This document shows, piece by piece, positions 28,338 through 41,925 of a DNA stretch of 64,000 nt; the first letter of the stretch is position 1, and every line of letters begins with the position of its first letter. The position numbers and the translations under genes are program-made. Under the pieces are notes generated by a model, which was not told the origin of the DNA, made no database searches, and saw only the letters and a list, made by a program, of their open reading frames with translations. The DNA comes from Clostridia bacterium (lineage in GTDB: Bacteria > Bacillota > Clostridia > Oscillospirales > CAG-272), in the NCBI GenBank assembly GCA_017481495.1, contig JAFUPC010000059.1:1-64000 (forward strand). Reading direction: 5' to 3'.

Positions 28338-29873
28338 ATGTGCTCGATTATGGGATATACCACTGCAAAAGCATTATGCAACAGTCTGACATTGAAAGAA
28401 TTCAAGGCAGGTTTTGACAGAACAAAATCCAGAGGCCCCGACGATACCCGCATTCTCGACACGGGACACGGTCTCCTCGGCTTTCACCGGCTGGCAATCA
28501 TGGGACTGCATCCCGCGGGTATGCAGCCCTTTTCGCTTGATGGTGTGGGGAGCGTTGTCTGCAACGGGGAAATCTACGACTTTGAAGCACTGCGGGAGGA
28601 ACTGAAACGGAAAGGATATTCATTTGCAAGCGACTCAGACTGCGAAATTCTGCTTCCCTTGTACCGGGAATACGGCTGTGAAATGTTCCGGATGCTCGAT
28701 GCGGAATTTGCGCTCATTCTGTATGATGCCAAAACCGAATCGTTTGTTGCCGCGCGTGACCCCATCGGGATTCGTCCGCTGTATTACGGAACCACGCCGG
28801 ACGGCGGAACCGTTTTTGCAAGCGAGCCGAAAAACCTGGTGGGACTTGTCGGACGTATCCTGCCGTTCCCGCCCGGTCACTATTACAAGGACGGACAGTT
28901 TGTACGCTACCGCGATATGACCGCTGTCACAAGTGTTTGTTATGACGACATTGACACGGTGTGCCGGAATATCCGCGAAAAGCTAATCGACGGTGTCGAA
29001 AAACGGCTTGTCGCCGATGCCAAGGTCGGATTTCTGTTGTCGGGCGGGCTTGATTCCTCTCTTGTCTGTGCGATCGCCGCGAAAAAGAGCGAAACACCGA
29101 TCCGCACCTTTGCTATCGGTATGCGTGAAGATGCTATCGACCTGAAATATGCGCGCCAGGCGGCGGACTACATCGGCTCCGACCATACGGAGGTTATCAT
29201 GACAAAGGACGACGTGCTGGGCGCGCTCGAAGATGTGATTTATCTGCTGGGGACTTATGACATCACGACCATACGCGCAAGCATGGGAATGTATCTTGTC
29301 TGCCGTGCGATCCACGAAACGACCGACATCCGCGTGCTTCTGACCGGGGAAATCTCCGATGAGCTGTTCGGATACAAATACACCGATTTCGCACCGGATG
29401 CAAAAGCGTTTCAGCGGGAAGCCGAAAAGCGCGTGCGGGAGCTGCATATGTACGACGTTCTCCGCGCGGACCGATGTATTTCCGTCAACTCCCTGGAAGC
29501 GCGGGTGCCGTTCGGTGATCTTTCCTTTGTGGAATATGTCATGTCTGTTGACCCTCAAAAGAAGATGAACGTCTACGGAAAAGGCAAATACCTGCTCCGT
29601 CGGGCGTTTGAGGGACGCGGTTATCTGCCGGATGAAATTCTCTGGCGGGAAAAAGCGGCATTTTCCGACGCGGTCGGGCATTCGATGGTCGATGATCTGA
29701 AAGAATACGCGGAAACGGTCTATACGGATGAAGAATTCCGCAAAAAGTGCGAAGCCTATCCCCATGCAAAGCCGTTCACAAAGGAGTCTCTGTTGTACCG
29801 GGAAATTTTTGAAAAATATTACCCCGGTCAGAGCGAAATGGTCGCGGACTTCTGGATGCCGAACCGCGACTAG
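28338..29873 (+). CDS. asnB: asparagine synthetase (glutamine-hydrolysing), ended by an in-frame TAG
   Basis: About 511 residues. The start at 28338 is chosen because it places the class II amidotransferase cysteine next to Met (MCSIMGY) and suits the AAGGAG upstream. The glutaminase domain has NGEIYDFEALREEL and RDPIGIRPLYYG; the synthetase domain has the ATP loop LLSGGLDSSLVCA and TGEISDELFGYKY. Translation stops at TAG 29871-29873 after FWMPNRD, where relatives usually have tryptophan. The frame continues for 21 codons containing the family's conserved DPSARVLSNYG ending. Most of the enzyme is intact. Confidence 0.93.
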   Translation: MCSIMGYTTAKALCNSLTLKEFKAGFDRTKSRGPDDTRILDTGHGLLGFHRLAIMGLHPAGMQPFSLDGVGSVVCNGEIYDFEALREELKRKGYSFASDSDCEILLPLYREYGCEMFRMLDAEFALILYDAKTESFVAARDPIGIRPLYYGTTPDGGTVFASEPKNLVGLVGRILPFPPGHYYKDGQFVRYRDMTAVTSVCYDDIDTVCRNIREKLIDGVEKRLVADAKVGFLLSGGLDSSLVCAIAAKKSETPIRTFAIGMREDAIDLKYARQAADYIGSDHTEVIMTKDDVLGALEDVIYLLGTYDITTIRASMGMYLVCRAIHETTDIRVLLTGEISDELFGYKYTDFAPDAKAFQREAEKRVRELHMYDVLRADRCISVNSLEARVPFGDLSFVEYVMSVDPQKKMNVYGKGKYLLRRAFEGRGYLPDEILWREKAAFSDAVGHSMVDDLKEYAETVYTDEEFRKKCEAYPHAKPFTKESLLYREIFEKYYPGQSEMVADFWMPNRD

Positions 29874-29939
29874 GAGGGATGCCAGGTCAACGACCCCTCC
29901 GCGCGTGTGCTGTCCAACTACGGCGCAAGCGGAAAATAG
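29874..29939 (+). other. in-frame AsnB C-terminal remainder downstream of the TAG
   Basis: Twenty-one sense codons (EGCQV then NDPSARVLSNYGASGK) match the usual end of clostridial AsnB. They finish at a second TAG (29937-29939), which coincides with the edge of the 90-nt repeat element. Confidence 0.8.
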
Positions 29940-30026
29940 ATATGTTCGATAACCTGTCACCATCCATTGAAATCGGGGTTATTTATGGGTATTTTCTCGG
30001 TCAGAATGAGGTTATCGAACAAATCT
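29938..30026 (+). repeat. 89-nt inverted-repeat-bounded element, copy B
   Basis: The outer arms AGATATGTTCGATAACCT and AGGTTATCGAACAAATCT can pair over 18 bases with one mismatch. The interior includes CCATCCATTGAAATCG, shared with copy A at 22799-22888. The TAG stop of the full asnB frame sits at the left boundary, just as copy A does for the GOGAT gene. The right end lies 33 bases before purC. Confidence 0.85.
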
Positions 30027-30059
30027 AATAAAAAATCAGGAACAAAGAAGGATACAGAA

Positions 30060-30770
30060 ATGGAAAAACGGGAACAATTATACGAAGGAAAAGCAAAAAA
30101 AGTCTACGCAACCGATGACTCCGGTCTGCTCATCGTTTCCTACAAGGACGATGCGACTGCGCTGAACGGTCTCAAACGCGGGACGATTGCCGGAAAGGGT
30201 GTCATCAACAACCGGATGTCCAATTTCTTCATGGAAAAGCTGGAGAAGAACGGCATTCCGACCCACTTTGTCAAAGAACTGTCGGAGCGCGAAACGCTTG
30301 TGAAAAAGGTCTCCATCGTACCTCTGGAAGTCATCGTGCGCAACATTGCGGCGGGGTCGTTTTCCAAGCGGTATGGTGTGGAGGAAGGCGTTGTCTTTGA
30401 CACACCGACCATTGAATTTTCCTATAAAAACGACGCGCTCGGCGACCCGCTGCTCAATGCGTATCATGCAAAGGCGCTGAAACTGGCAACGGAGGAGGAG
30501 ATCGAACAGATCACCGCGTATTCCTTTGCTGTGAATGAACATCTGAAAACCTGGTGGCGGGAAAAAGGCGTCACACTTGTCGATTTCAAGCTGGAATTCG
30601 GCCGCCTTTCTGACAGCACGGTCGTGCTTGCCGATGAAATCTCACCCGACACCTGCCGTCTGTGGGATTCCGAAACCGGCGAAAAGCTTGACAAGGATCG
30701 TTTCCGCCGCGATATGGGCGGGGTGGAAGCGGCATACACCGAAGCCGCAAAACGCATCGGACTGCTTTGA
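30060..30770 (+). CDS. purC: phosphoribosylaminoimidazole-succinocarboxamide synthase
   Basis: This 236-residue SAICAR synthetase joins aspartate to CAIR in purine synthesis. Motifs are [14 protein letters not shown] at the N-terminus, IPLEVIVRN-like [15 protein letters not shown], and [10 protein letters not shown] and [12 protein letters not shown] in the C-terminal half. Length agrees with the family (about 235). The ATG at 30060 follows AAGAAGGAT; an upstream in-frame ATG at 29967 lies inside the repeat element and is not credible. It opens the run purC-guaA-pyrG-purF-dapL. No purine riboswitch was seen upstream. Confidence 0.95.
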   Translation: MEKREQLYEGKAKKVYATDDSGLLIVSYKDDATALNGLKRGTIAGKGVINNRMSNFFMEKLEKNGIPTHFVKELSERETLVKKVSIVPLEVIVRNIAAGSFSKRYGVEEGVVFDTPTIEFSYKNDALGDPLLNAYHAKALKLATEEEIEQITAYSFAVNEHLKTWWREKGVTLVDFKLEFGRLSDSTVVLADEISPDTCRLWDSETGEKLDKDRFRRDMGGVEAAYTEAAKRIGLL

Positions 30771-30802
30771 CGGAACGGAACAGGAGAAATTCGGGGGCAC
30801 AT

Positions 30803-35536
<4,734 letters not shown>

Positions 35537-35540
<4 letters not shown>

Positions 35541-36733
35541 CACCGAATACCAATTACCGAAATCTCAAGGATTCCTATCTCTTTGCGGGCATTGCAAAGA
35601 AAACGCGGGCGTATCTGGATGCAAATCCCGGTGCGCATCTTTACCGCATGGGCATCGGCGACGTCTCCCTGCCGCTGTGCGGGGCGGTGATCGAAGAACT
35701 ACACCGCGCGGTGGATGACCAGGCGCAGAAATCGACCTTCCATGGTTATATGCCGGAGGTCGGTGCGGATTTTCTGCGGGAAGCGATCGCGGCGTATTAC
35801 AAGACGCATGGGGTCACACTGTCCCCGGATGAGGTCTTTGTATCCAGCGGCGCATCCGATGAACTTGGCGACATTCTGGACATTTTCGGCAGGGACAAAA
35901 CCGTGATGATCATGGAGCCGGCATACCCCGCGTATGTGGATGCGAACATCATCGCCGGGAATACCGTCATCCGGCTTGCGGCGGGAGAGGAAAACGGCTT
36001 TCTTCCGATGCCGCACGAGATTCCCACAGAAAAATACGGTGCGGCGGACATCATCTATATCTGTTCACCGAACAATCCGACGGGCGCGGTCTTTTCCGCC
36101 GCGGCGCTCAAACAATGGATCGATTACGCAAACGAAACGGATGCGGTCATCATTTTTGATGCGGCGTATGAAGCATTTATTGAGGAAGACGGCATTCCGC
36201 ATTCGATTTATGAGCTGGACGGAGCCGATACCTGTGCCATTGAGATCTGCTCGCTTTCCAAGACCGCAGGCTTTACGGGAACGCGGTGCGGTTATACGGT
36301 CATCCCGAACGCCCTGGAGCGCGGCGGCATGAATTTCAATCGGATGTGGGTCAGAAACCGCACGACCAAGACCAATGGTGTCTCCTACATCATCCAACGG
36401 GGGGCGGCGGCAGTATTCACCGAACGCGGACAAAAAGAGATCCGCGAAGCCATTGCCGTCTACAAGCAGAATGCAAAGGTGCTGATGGAAGCACTGGATG
36501 CGGTCAACATCACCTATTTCGGTGGAAAAAATGCGCCGTATCTCTGGATGAAGTGCCCCGATAATATGGGAAGCTGGGAGTTTTTTGACAAGCTTCTCAA
36601 TCAAATCCAGGTCGTCGGCACGCCCGGCGAGGGATTCGGCGCCTGCGGAGAGGGCTATTTCCGGTTCTCCACGTTCGGTTCTCCCGAGGATACTGCAGAG
36701 GCGGCGAAGCGGCTGAAAATGTTACTTGGCTGA
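35537..36733 (+). CDS. dapL: LL-diaminopimelate aminotransferase
   Basis: This 398-residue fold-type I PLP enzyme converts tetrahydrodipicolinate directly to LL-diaminopimelate for lysine and peptidoglycan. Family sequence is clear: NLKDSYLFAGIAKK, YRMGIGDVSLPL, the PLP lysine in SLSKTAGFTGTRCGY, and YICSPNNPTGA. Length is typical (about 400). Its presence means the short aminotransferase variant of lysine biosynthesis. Translation is coupled to purF by ATGA. It is the last gene before a bidirectional terminator. Confidence 0.95.
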
Positions 36734-36750
36734 TGGCACGATCAATAGAA

Positions 36751-36779
36751 AAACCGCCCGGTTTTACGCTGGGCGGTTT
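36751..36779. terminator. bidirectional terminator between dapL and oadA
   Basis: AAACCGCCC (36751-36759) pairs with GGGCGGTTT (36771-36779). The genes on each side are convergent. Confidence 0.85.
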
Positions 36780-36809
36780 CGTTATGCTGTTTTTCTTAAC
36801 GGAAAGACA

Positions 36810-38213
36810 TCAGTTGCCGAAGTCTTCGATGAACAGCTCACGGGGAGCATTCGGGTCGATCTTGGGCTTGGGATTGTCGCGTTCTGCGATGAACTTGCCG
36901 GCAACCTGCGGGAAAAGCGCGTAGCTGAGAACATCCTCTTCGCTCTTTGCAAATGCCTTGGTTTCTTCGCGGTATTTGTCCATTTCGGGTTCGAGCAGGT
37001 CAGCGGGACGGCAGGTGATGATCTCAGCGTCGCCCAGTGCCTTCTTGCGGACTTCCTCATTGACAACGCCGGTCACCTGACCGTATTCGCCGCGGAGCAG
37101 ACCCTTGGATTCCTTGGTGACCATCTTGTAGCGCTCACCGGAGAGGACGTTCAGAACGGCCTGAGAACCGACGATCTGGGAGGTCGGGGTAACAAGCGGC
37201 GGATAACCGAAGTCTTCGCGGACACGCGGGACTTCTGCGAGAACGTCATACAGCTTATCCTCTGCCTTTGCCTGCTTCAGCTGGCTGATGAGGTTGGAAA
37301 GCATACCGCCGGGAACCTGATAAAGCAGGGTGTTCGGGTCAACATTGAGGACTTTGGGGTCAAGCGTACCCTCTGCCTTCATCTTGTCAGCAACCTTGCG
37401 GAAGTGCTTTGCAACGCCGGAAAGCTTTTCCAGATCAAGGCCGGTGTCGCGGTCGGTACCCTTGAGGGTCGCGACCATCGCCTCGGTGGAGGGCTGGGAG
37501 GTACCGTTTGCAAGCGGGGAAAGTGCGGTGTCGATGATGTCAACGCCTGCCTGTACGGCCATGAGATATGTCATGTCGCCGGTACCGGTGGTGTTGTGGG
37601 TGTGCAGATGGATCGGAACGCGGATCTTCTCTTTCATCGCCTTGACGAGAGAGTATGCGTCATAGGGCAGGAGCAGGTTTGCCATGTCCTTGATACAGAT
37701 GGTGTCCGCACCCTCTTCTTCCAGTCTGCCGGCAAGTTCCACGAAGTATTCTTCGTTGTGAACCGGGGAGACGGTGTAGGAGATCGCGGCTTCGACGTGT
37801 GCGCCGTACTTCTTTGCAGCGGTCATGGCGGCCTTCATGTTGCGGATGTCATTGAGCGCGTCGAAAATACGGATGACATGGATACCGTTCTTGACGGATG
37901 CCTTGACGAATGCGTCAACCACGTCGTCTGCGTAATGCTTGTAGCCGAGCAGGTTCTGACCGCGCAGAAGCATCTGCAGGGGGGTGTTCGGCATATTTTG
38001 CTTTAAGATGCGCAGTCTCTCCCACGGGTCTTCCGACAGGAAGCGCATACAGGAGTCAAATGTCGCACCGCCCCAGCATTCCAGCGACCAGTAGCCCATC
38101 TGGTCCAGGTCGTGCAGTGCCGGGAGCATATCCTCAAGCTTCATGCGCGTTGCCGCCTGGGACTGATGCGCATCGCGGAGGATGGTATCGGTAATAAAAA
38201 GCTTGTTTGCCAT
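36810..38213 (-). CDS. oadA: oxaloacetate decarboxylase alpha subunit (carboxyltransferase)
   Basis: This 467-residue protein has a DRE-TIM carboxyltransferase barrel: ITDTILRDAHQSQAATRM, SLECWGGATFDSCMRFL, MLLRGQNLLGYKHY, and the metal site HLHTHNTTG. The PYC_OADA conserved domain follows (about 290-440). The biotin domain is absent; the carrier is a separate protein encoded upstream. It transfers the carboxyl group of oxaloacetate to biotin for the membrane beta subunit. It is last in the operon oadG, carrier, oadB, oadA, and is set apart from oadB by a hairpin array. Confidence 0.93.
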   Translation of the reverse strand: MANKLFITDTILRDAHQSQAATRMKLEDMLPALHDLDQMGYWSLECWGGATFDSCMRFLSEDPWERLRILKQNMPNTPLQMLLRGQNLLGYKHYADDVVDAFVKASVKNGIHVIRIFDALNDIRNMKAAMTAAKKYGAHVEAAISYTVSPVHNEEYFVELAGRLEEEGADTICIKDMANLLLPYDAYSLVKAMKEKIRVPIHLHTHNTTGTGDMTYLMAVQAGVDIIDTALSPLANGTSQPSTEAMVATLKGTDRDTGLDLEKLSGVAKHFRKVADKMKAEGTLDPKVLNVDPNTLLYQVPGGMLSNLISQLKQAKAEDKLYDVLAEVPRVREDFGYPPLVTPTSQIVGSQAVLNVLSGERYKMVTKESKGLLRGEYGQVTGVVNEEVRKKALGDAEIITCRPADLLEPEMDKYREETKAFAKSEEDVLSYALFPQVAGKFIAERDNPKPKIDPNAPRELFIEDFGN

Positions 38214-38311
38214 TTATCTAATATATCCTTTCTTGGAAAGTGACGGAATTTACCAAACGGTAAAACCGTTGTTCCGTTTTGTTTTCATAAAACATCCGGA
38301 ACGTGTGAGAG

Positions 38312-38652
38312 TTTTCCGCCGACAAGCGGGAAATCTCTTTTGTTTTGGCTGATTTCATCAGCCAAATAGTGCGGAGTTTTGCCCGGAATGGGTAAAATCT
38401 CCTTTGTTTTGGTTAAAAGCTCCGCTTTTTAACCAAATAGTGCCGAGTTTTTCGCCGTAAGGCGGAAAATCTCGTTTGATTTGGCTGATTTCATCAGCCA
38501 AATAGTGCGGAGTTTTGCCCGGAATGGGTAAAATCTCCTTTGTTTTGGTTAAAGGCTCCGCTTTTTAACCAAATAGTGCCGAGTTTTTCGCCGCAAGGCG
38601 GAAAATCTCGTTTGATTTGGCTGATTTCATCAGCCAAATAGTGCGATAAGAA
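38312..38652 (-). repeat. array of alternating hairpins with 136-bp period between oadB and oadA
   Basis: Two full 136-base periods and part of a third are present. The marker CCAAATAGT recurs at 38362, 38433, 38498, 38569 and 38634 (spacings 71, 65, 71, 65). Each period holds four near-perfect hairpins. These are TTTGGCTGAT/ATCAGCCAAA, a GAG-TTTTCCGCC type, TTTGGTTAAA/TTTAACCAAA, and a GAG-TTTTACCC type. The first hairpin in transcript order begins in the last codons of oadB and contains its TGA stop. The period copies differ at only a few bases, mostly in loops. The rest of 38214-38311 has no gene. Confidence 0.92.
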
Positions 38653-39829
38653 CACCTGCCGCGATCGCGGAACCGATAACGCCTGCGACGTTCGGACCCA
38701 TTGCGTGCATGAGCAGGAAGTTGGAGGGGTCTTCTGCCTGACCGACCTTCTGGGAGACACGTGCCGCCATCGGAACGGCAGAAACGCCTGCGGAACCGAT
38801 AAGCGGGTTGATCTTGTTGTTCGGGGTGAACAGGTTCATCAGCTTTGCAAGCAGAACGCCGCCTGCAGTGCCGAGACCGAATGCGACAACGCCCATGAGC
38901 AGGATCTTGATGGTGTCGAGGGTCAGGAAGTTGGATGCGGTGGTCGTTGCACCGACGGAGATGCCGAGGAAGATGGTGACGATGTTCATCAGTTCGTTGC
39001 CTGCGGTCTTGCAGAGACGTTCACAGACACCGCATTCCTTCCACAGGTTGCCGAGCATCAGACAGCCGATGAGGGGCGCCGCGGAGGGAACGAGCAGAGA
39101 AACGAATACCGTGCAGACGATCGGGAAGACGATCTTCTCGGTCTTGGAGACGGGGCGCAGGGTGGTCATCTTGATCATACGCTCTTCCTTGGTGGTGAGG
39201 AGCTTCATGATCGGGGGCTGGATGACCGGAACGAGTGCCATATAGGAGTACGCCGCGACCGCGATCGGGCCGAGCAGCTCCGGATACAGCTTGGAAGTGG
39301 TGAAGATGGCAGTCGGGCCGTCTGCACCGCCGATGATACCGATGGAAGCGGCAGCTTCCTGCGGGAAGCCGAGCAGGACACAGCCGATGAACGTGACGAA
39401 GATACCGACCTGCGCGGCGGCACCGAGCAGAAGGGACTTCGGGTTGGCAATCAGAGGCGCAAAGTCGGTCATCGTACCGATGCCGATGAAGATCAGACAC
39501 GGATAGAGACAGGTCTTGACGCCGATATACAGGATGTCAAGCAGACCGCCCTCGGCAAGAATCTTGCCGTAGCTGTGGTAGTCCGCGGAATTGACATCCA
39601 TAAAGTTGTTCCACATTTCCGGATGGTACATTTCGGCACCCGGCAGGTTGGTGAGCAGCATACCGAATGCGATACCGAGCAGGAGCAGCGGCTCAAACTG
39701 CTTGACAATCGCAAGGTACATCAGAACAAAGGAGACGAGAATCATGACGAGGTAACCCCAGTTCTGGCCGAAGTTGGCAAAGAGCTGGTAGAAACCCATC
39801 TGTTCAACAAAATTCAATAAAGCGTCCAT
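38630..39829 (-). CDS. oadB: Na+-translocating decarboxylase beta subunit
   Basis: This 399-residue integral membrane protein has about ten membrane segments. It contains the diagnostic re-entrant motif [16 protein letters not shown] and the C-terminal [16 protein letters not shown]. It decarboxylates carboxybiotin and pumps Na+ outward. It starts 24 bases after the biotin carrier gene. Its last codons (LIALFG-stop) form the first arm of the repeated hairpin array, so the array may have arisen by copying the gene's 3' end. Codon use is strongly biased, as in highly expressed genes. Confidence 0.95.
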   Translation of the reverse strand: MDALLNFVEQMGFYQLFANFGQNWGYLVMILVSFVLMYLAIVKQFEPLLLLGIAFGMLLTNLPGAEMYHPEMWNNFMDVNSADYHSYGKILAEGGLLDILYIGVKTCLYPCLIFIGIGTMTDFAPLIANPKSLLLGAAAQVGIFVTFIGCVLLGFPQEAAASIGIIGGADGPTAIFTTSKLYPELLGPIAVAAYSYMALVPVIQPPIMKLLTTKEERMIKMTTLRPVSKTEKIVFPIVCTVFVSLLVPSAAPLIGCLMLGNLWKECGVCERLCKTAGNELMNIVTIFLGISVGATTTASNFLTLDTIKILLMGVVAFGLGTAGGVLLAKLMNLFTPNNKINPLIGSAGVSAVPMAARVSQKVGQAEDPSNFLLMHAMGPNVAGVIGSAIAAGVLIALFG

Positions 39830-39853
39830 GGAAAATTTCCTCCATGAAAAATA

Positions 39854-40210
39854 TTAATTGATGGAGCAGAGAACGGCACCGGATTCGACCGTAGCGCCGG
39901 AGGTGACATTGACGGAAGCGATGACGCCGTCGCAGGGACACATGATTTCGTTTTCCATCTTCATGGCTTCGAGAATCATGAGGACATCACCCTTCTTGAC
40001 TGCCTGACCGTTTGCAACATTGACCTTGAGAATGTTGCCGGGCATCGGCGCGTTGATGGTGGTTGCGCCGGCAGTAGCGGGAGCGGCAGGAGCAGCTGCG
40101 GGTGCGGGAGCTGCAGCAGGAGCCGGAGCTGCCTTGATGTCAGCTTTGTCGATGACTTCGAGGGTGATTTCGTAAACATTACCGTTGACGGTTACCTTGT
40201 ATGCTTTCAT
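39854..40210 (-). CDS. biotin carboxyl carrier protein of the decarboxylase
   Basis: This 118-residue carrier has a short N-terminal beta region (MKAYKVTVNGNVYEITLEVI), an Ala/Pro-rich flexible linker (about residues 31-50) and a biotinyl domain. The biotin lysine is in EAMKMENEI. It shuttles the carboxyl group between OadA and OadB. The ATG at 40210 follows GAGAGGATT. A longer in-frame extension upstream would overlap oadG antisense-like sequence and lacks a ribosome binding site. Confidence 0.92.
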   Translation of the reverse strand: MKAYKVTVNGNVYEITLEVIDKADIKAAPAPAAAPAPAAAPAAPATAGATTINAPMPGNILKVNVANGQAVKKGDVLMILEAMKMENEIMCPCDGVIASVNVTSGATVESGAVLCSIN

Positions 40211-40259
40211 TGCGGATAATCCTCTCTTTTCAAATAAGATTGTTTTTGTGGTTTTTCTT

Positions 40260-40667
40260 TTAAGAGATTTTCTTGAAAGAAACGACGCGGAGTGCGGAAA
40301 CATCGGTTCCGAGTTCCTCGGCGGCTGCAGCACAGACGGCTGCAACGATTTCAGCGCGGTTTTCGATGACTGCGGAGGAGGGAGCGGGTGCAGCGGCAGG
40401 AGCGGGTGTGGGAGCCGGAGCAGCTGCGGCAGGGGCGGTCTCGTTCTTTGCAAAGCCTGCGGTGACGATTGCCATCAGCTTGATGAGCAGAATGATGCAG
40501 ATCAGACCGATGAAGACGACACCCATACCCATTGCAACGACAAAAACGTTGTTGACGGGAGCTTTCTCGACAACGGGAGCGGCTGTTGTAATCGCTTCCG
40601 TGACTGCCTCTGTGACAGCGGCGGTATCCACAGCTTCCGCTGACAGAAATGCGGACAGGAGATTCAT
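40260..40667 (-). CDS. oadG: Na+-translocating decarboxylase gamma subunit (OadG family)
   Basis: This 135-residue protein has one membrane helix (FVVAMGMGVVFIGLICIILLI, residues about 42-62), the OadG hallmark. An Ala/Pro-rich linker and a small C-terminal domain (AEIVAAVCAAAAEELGTDVSALRVV) follow, as in OadG proteins that bind the alpha subunit. An N-terminal stretch of about 35 residues, rich in Ala/Thr/Glu, is longer than usual and may be extracellular. It is the first gene of the decarboxylase operon. Confidence 0.88.
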   Translation of the reverse strand: MNLLSAFLSAEAVDTAAVTEAVTEAITTAAPVVEKAPVNNVFVVAMGMGVVFIGLICIILLIKLMAIVTAGFAKNETAPAAAAPAPTPAPAAAPAPSSAVIENRAEIVAAVCAAAAEELGTDVSALRVVSFKKIS

Positions 40668-40742
40668 ACTTTCACTTCCTTATAAATATTTTTATATAAA
40701 AATCCGTGGTATCCGGAGATCGGTACACAGGTTTTTTTATAC

Positions 40743-41537
40743 TCAGAGAATGAATTTGGAAATATAATCGACGGTATACTTGACACCGGCCTTGCCGCGC
40801 TCGGTGTGGAACATCCACGCCGCGGAGTGCGGTTCGATGGAAAGACATCCGTCATAGCCGCGTGCATAAAGAGCGGCGAAGATGGACGGCCATTTCAGGT
40901 CATCCATGCCGGCAGGCGGATCGTCGACATAGCGTCCGCCGGTGACGACGGCACCCTTGACGTGAACGTGTGCGAAGCGGTCGCCCCAGTCGGCGATTTC
41001 ACGCATATAGTCGCGTCCGGCATGATAGGAATGGGATGCGTCAAACTTGATTTTCAGATCCGGCAGTTCTCCAAGGACGATCTTCCATGCTTCCATGTTG
41101 TTGACAAAGTTGTTCCAGTCGCAGTTGTAGATGGCGACGGAGGTACCCGTACCCTTTGCCTTTTCCAGAAGACGACCGAAGATCTCGACTGCCGCGCAGT
41201 AGTTTCTGTAAAGGGAGACGGAATCGTCGTAGTTGCATCCGCAGACAAATGTGGGTGCGCCTGCGAGGATCGCATCATCGAGGGTTTTCGAGACGATGGC
41301 GAGTTCTTCCTCGTTGACCTTGCCTGCCGCGTTCATGTTGGAATTCCAGCGGCCGATGGAGCCGAAGGACAGTCCCGCTTCCTTTGCATCGGCGATATAC
41401 TGTCCGATGTGTTCATGGCAGGAGAGCGTTTCCTCATTGTTGTTGTTGCACAGTTCAATGAAGGAAAGACCGAGTCCCTTAACATAAGCAAGGGAGTCCT
41501 TGTTCGGTTGGTTGTTAATGATACCGAGTTTCATCAT
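40743..41537 (-). CDS. sugar phosphate isomerase/epimerase-like TIM-barrel protein
   Basis: This 264-residue protein belongs to the xylose isomerase-like AP endonuclease 2 superfamily. Motifs are LGLSFIELCNN, the metal-site LKIKFDASHSYHAGRDY, FAHVHVKGAV and GYDGCLSIEPHSAAW. Such enzymes isomerise or epimerise sugars, inosose or related ketoses. Its own promoter lies upstream at 41640-41668. The gap of about 75 bases to oadG has no clear terminator, so read-through into the oad operon is possible. The substrate is unknown. Confidence 0.85.
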   Translation of the reverse strand: MMKLGIINNQPNKDSLAYVKGLGLSFIELCNNNNEETLSCHEHIGQYIADAKEAGLSFGSIGRWNSNMNAAGKVNEEELAIVSKTLDDAILAGAPTFVCGCNYDDSVSLYRNYCAAVEIFGRLLEKAKGTGTSVAIYNCDWNNFVNNMEAWKIVLGELPDLKIKFDASHSYHAGRDYMREIADWGDRFAHVHVKGAVVTGGRYVDDPPAGMDDLKWPSIFAALYARGYDGCLSIEPHSAAWMFHTERGKAGVKYTVDYISKFIL

Positions 41538-41639
41538 GTTGGTTTCACCATACCTTTTCCTGTTTCGTTGTCATGGAAAATGTTTGCAATCGAAATCAAC
41601 GGAAGCCGATTTCCAAAGCACCAATTTTCCGCCATAATG

Positions 41640-41668
41640 ATTATACACCGCAAGTGCAAAAGAGTCAA
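41640..41668 (-). promoter_or_regulatory. promoter of the TIM-barrel isomerase gene
   Basis: Minus strand TTGACT (41668-41663), 17-base spacer, TATAAT (41645-41640). Confidence 0.75.
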
Positions 41669-41847
41669 GGGGATTTTTGAATTTTCTTTGAAAAATTTTG
41701 AAATTTCGGCGAAATGATGCCGGAATGCGCGGTTTTTCGCGCTATTTTACAATATGGAATTTTGCGGAACGAACAAATCTGCGAAAACACGCAGAACGCC
41801 GTTTTATAAAATTTTCAGATTTTTCATAAAAAGATGGCAGAGGGTAC

Positions 41848-41876
41848 TTGCAAAACCGTGCGGAATATGGTATACT
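41848..41876 (+). promoter_or_regulatory. promoter of glyA
   Basis: TTGCAA (41848-41853), 17-base spacer, TATACT (41871-41876), 50 bases before the start codon with its AAAAGGAG site. Confidence 0.78.
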
Positions 41877-41925
41877 GTTACTATATATTTTTTATCGCTT
41901 TACAAAGGAAAAGGAGAAGAAAGTC

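Larger units (their letters stand above)
41538..41925. other. 388-base divergent intergenic region, isomerase/glyA
   Basis: No gene is supported. It is AT-rich and holds the isomerase promoter on the minus strand and the glyA promoter on the plus strand. No riboswitch-like structure was recognised between them. Confidence 0.6.

Noticed and set aside
29940-30060. Purine riboswitch upstream of purC
   Set aside because: The gap is filled by the 90-nt inverted-repeat element; the conserved purine-aptamer core is not present.
36726-38006. Long plus-strand frame opposite oadA (and a similar one at 38705-39820 opposite oadB)
   Set aside because: Both are complementary to highly biased oad genes and spell no known protein; the terminator and hairpin array define the real gene borders.
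38312-38652. CRISPR array
   Set aside because: Units alternate between fixed hairpin types with no unique spacers, and no cas genes are present.
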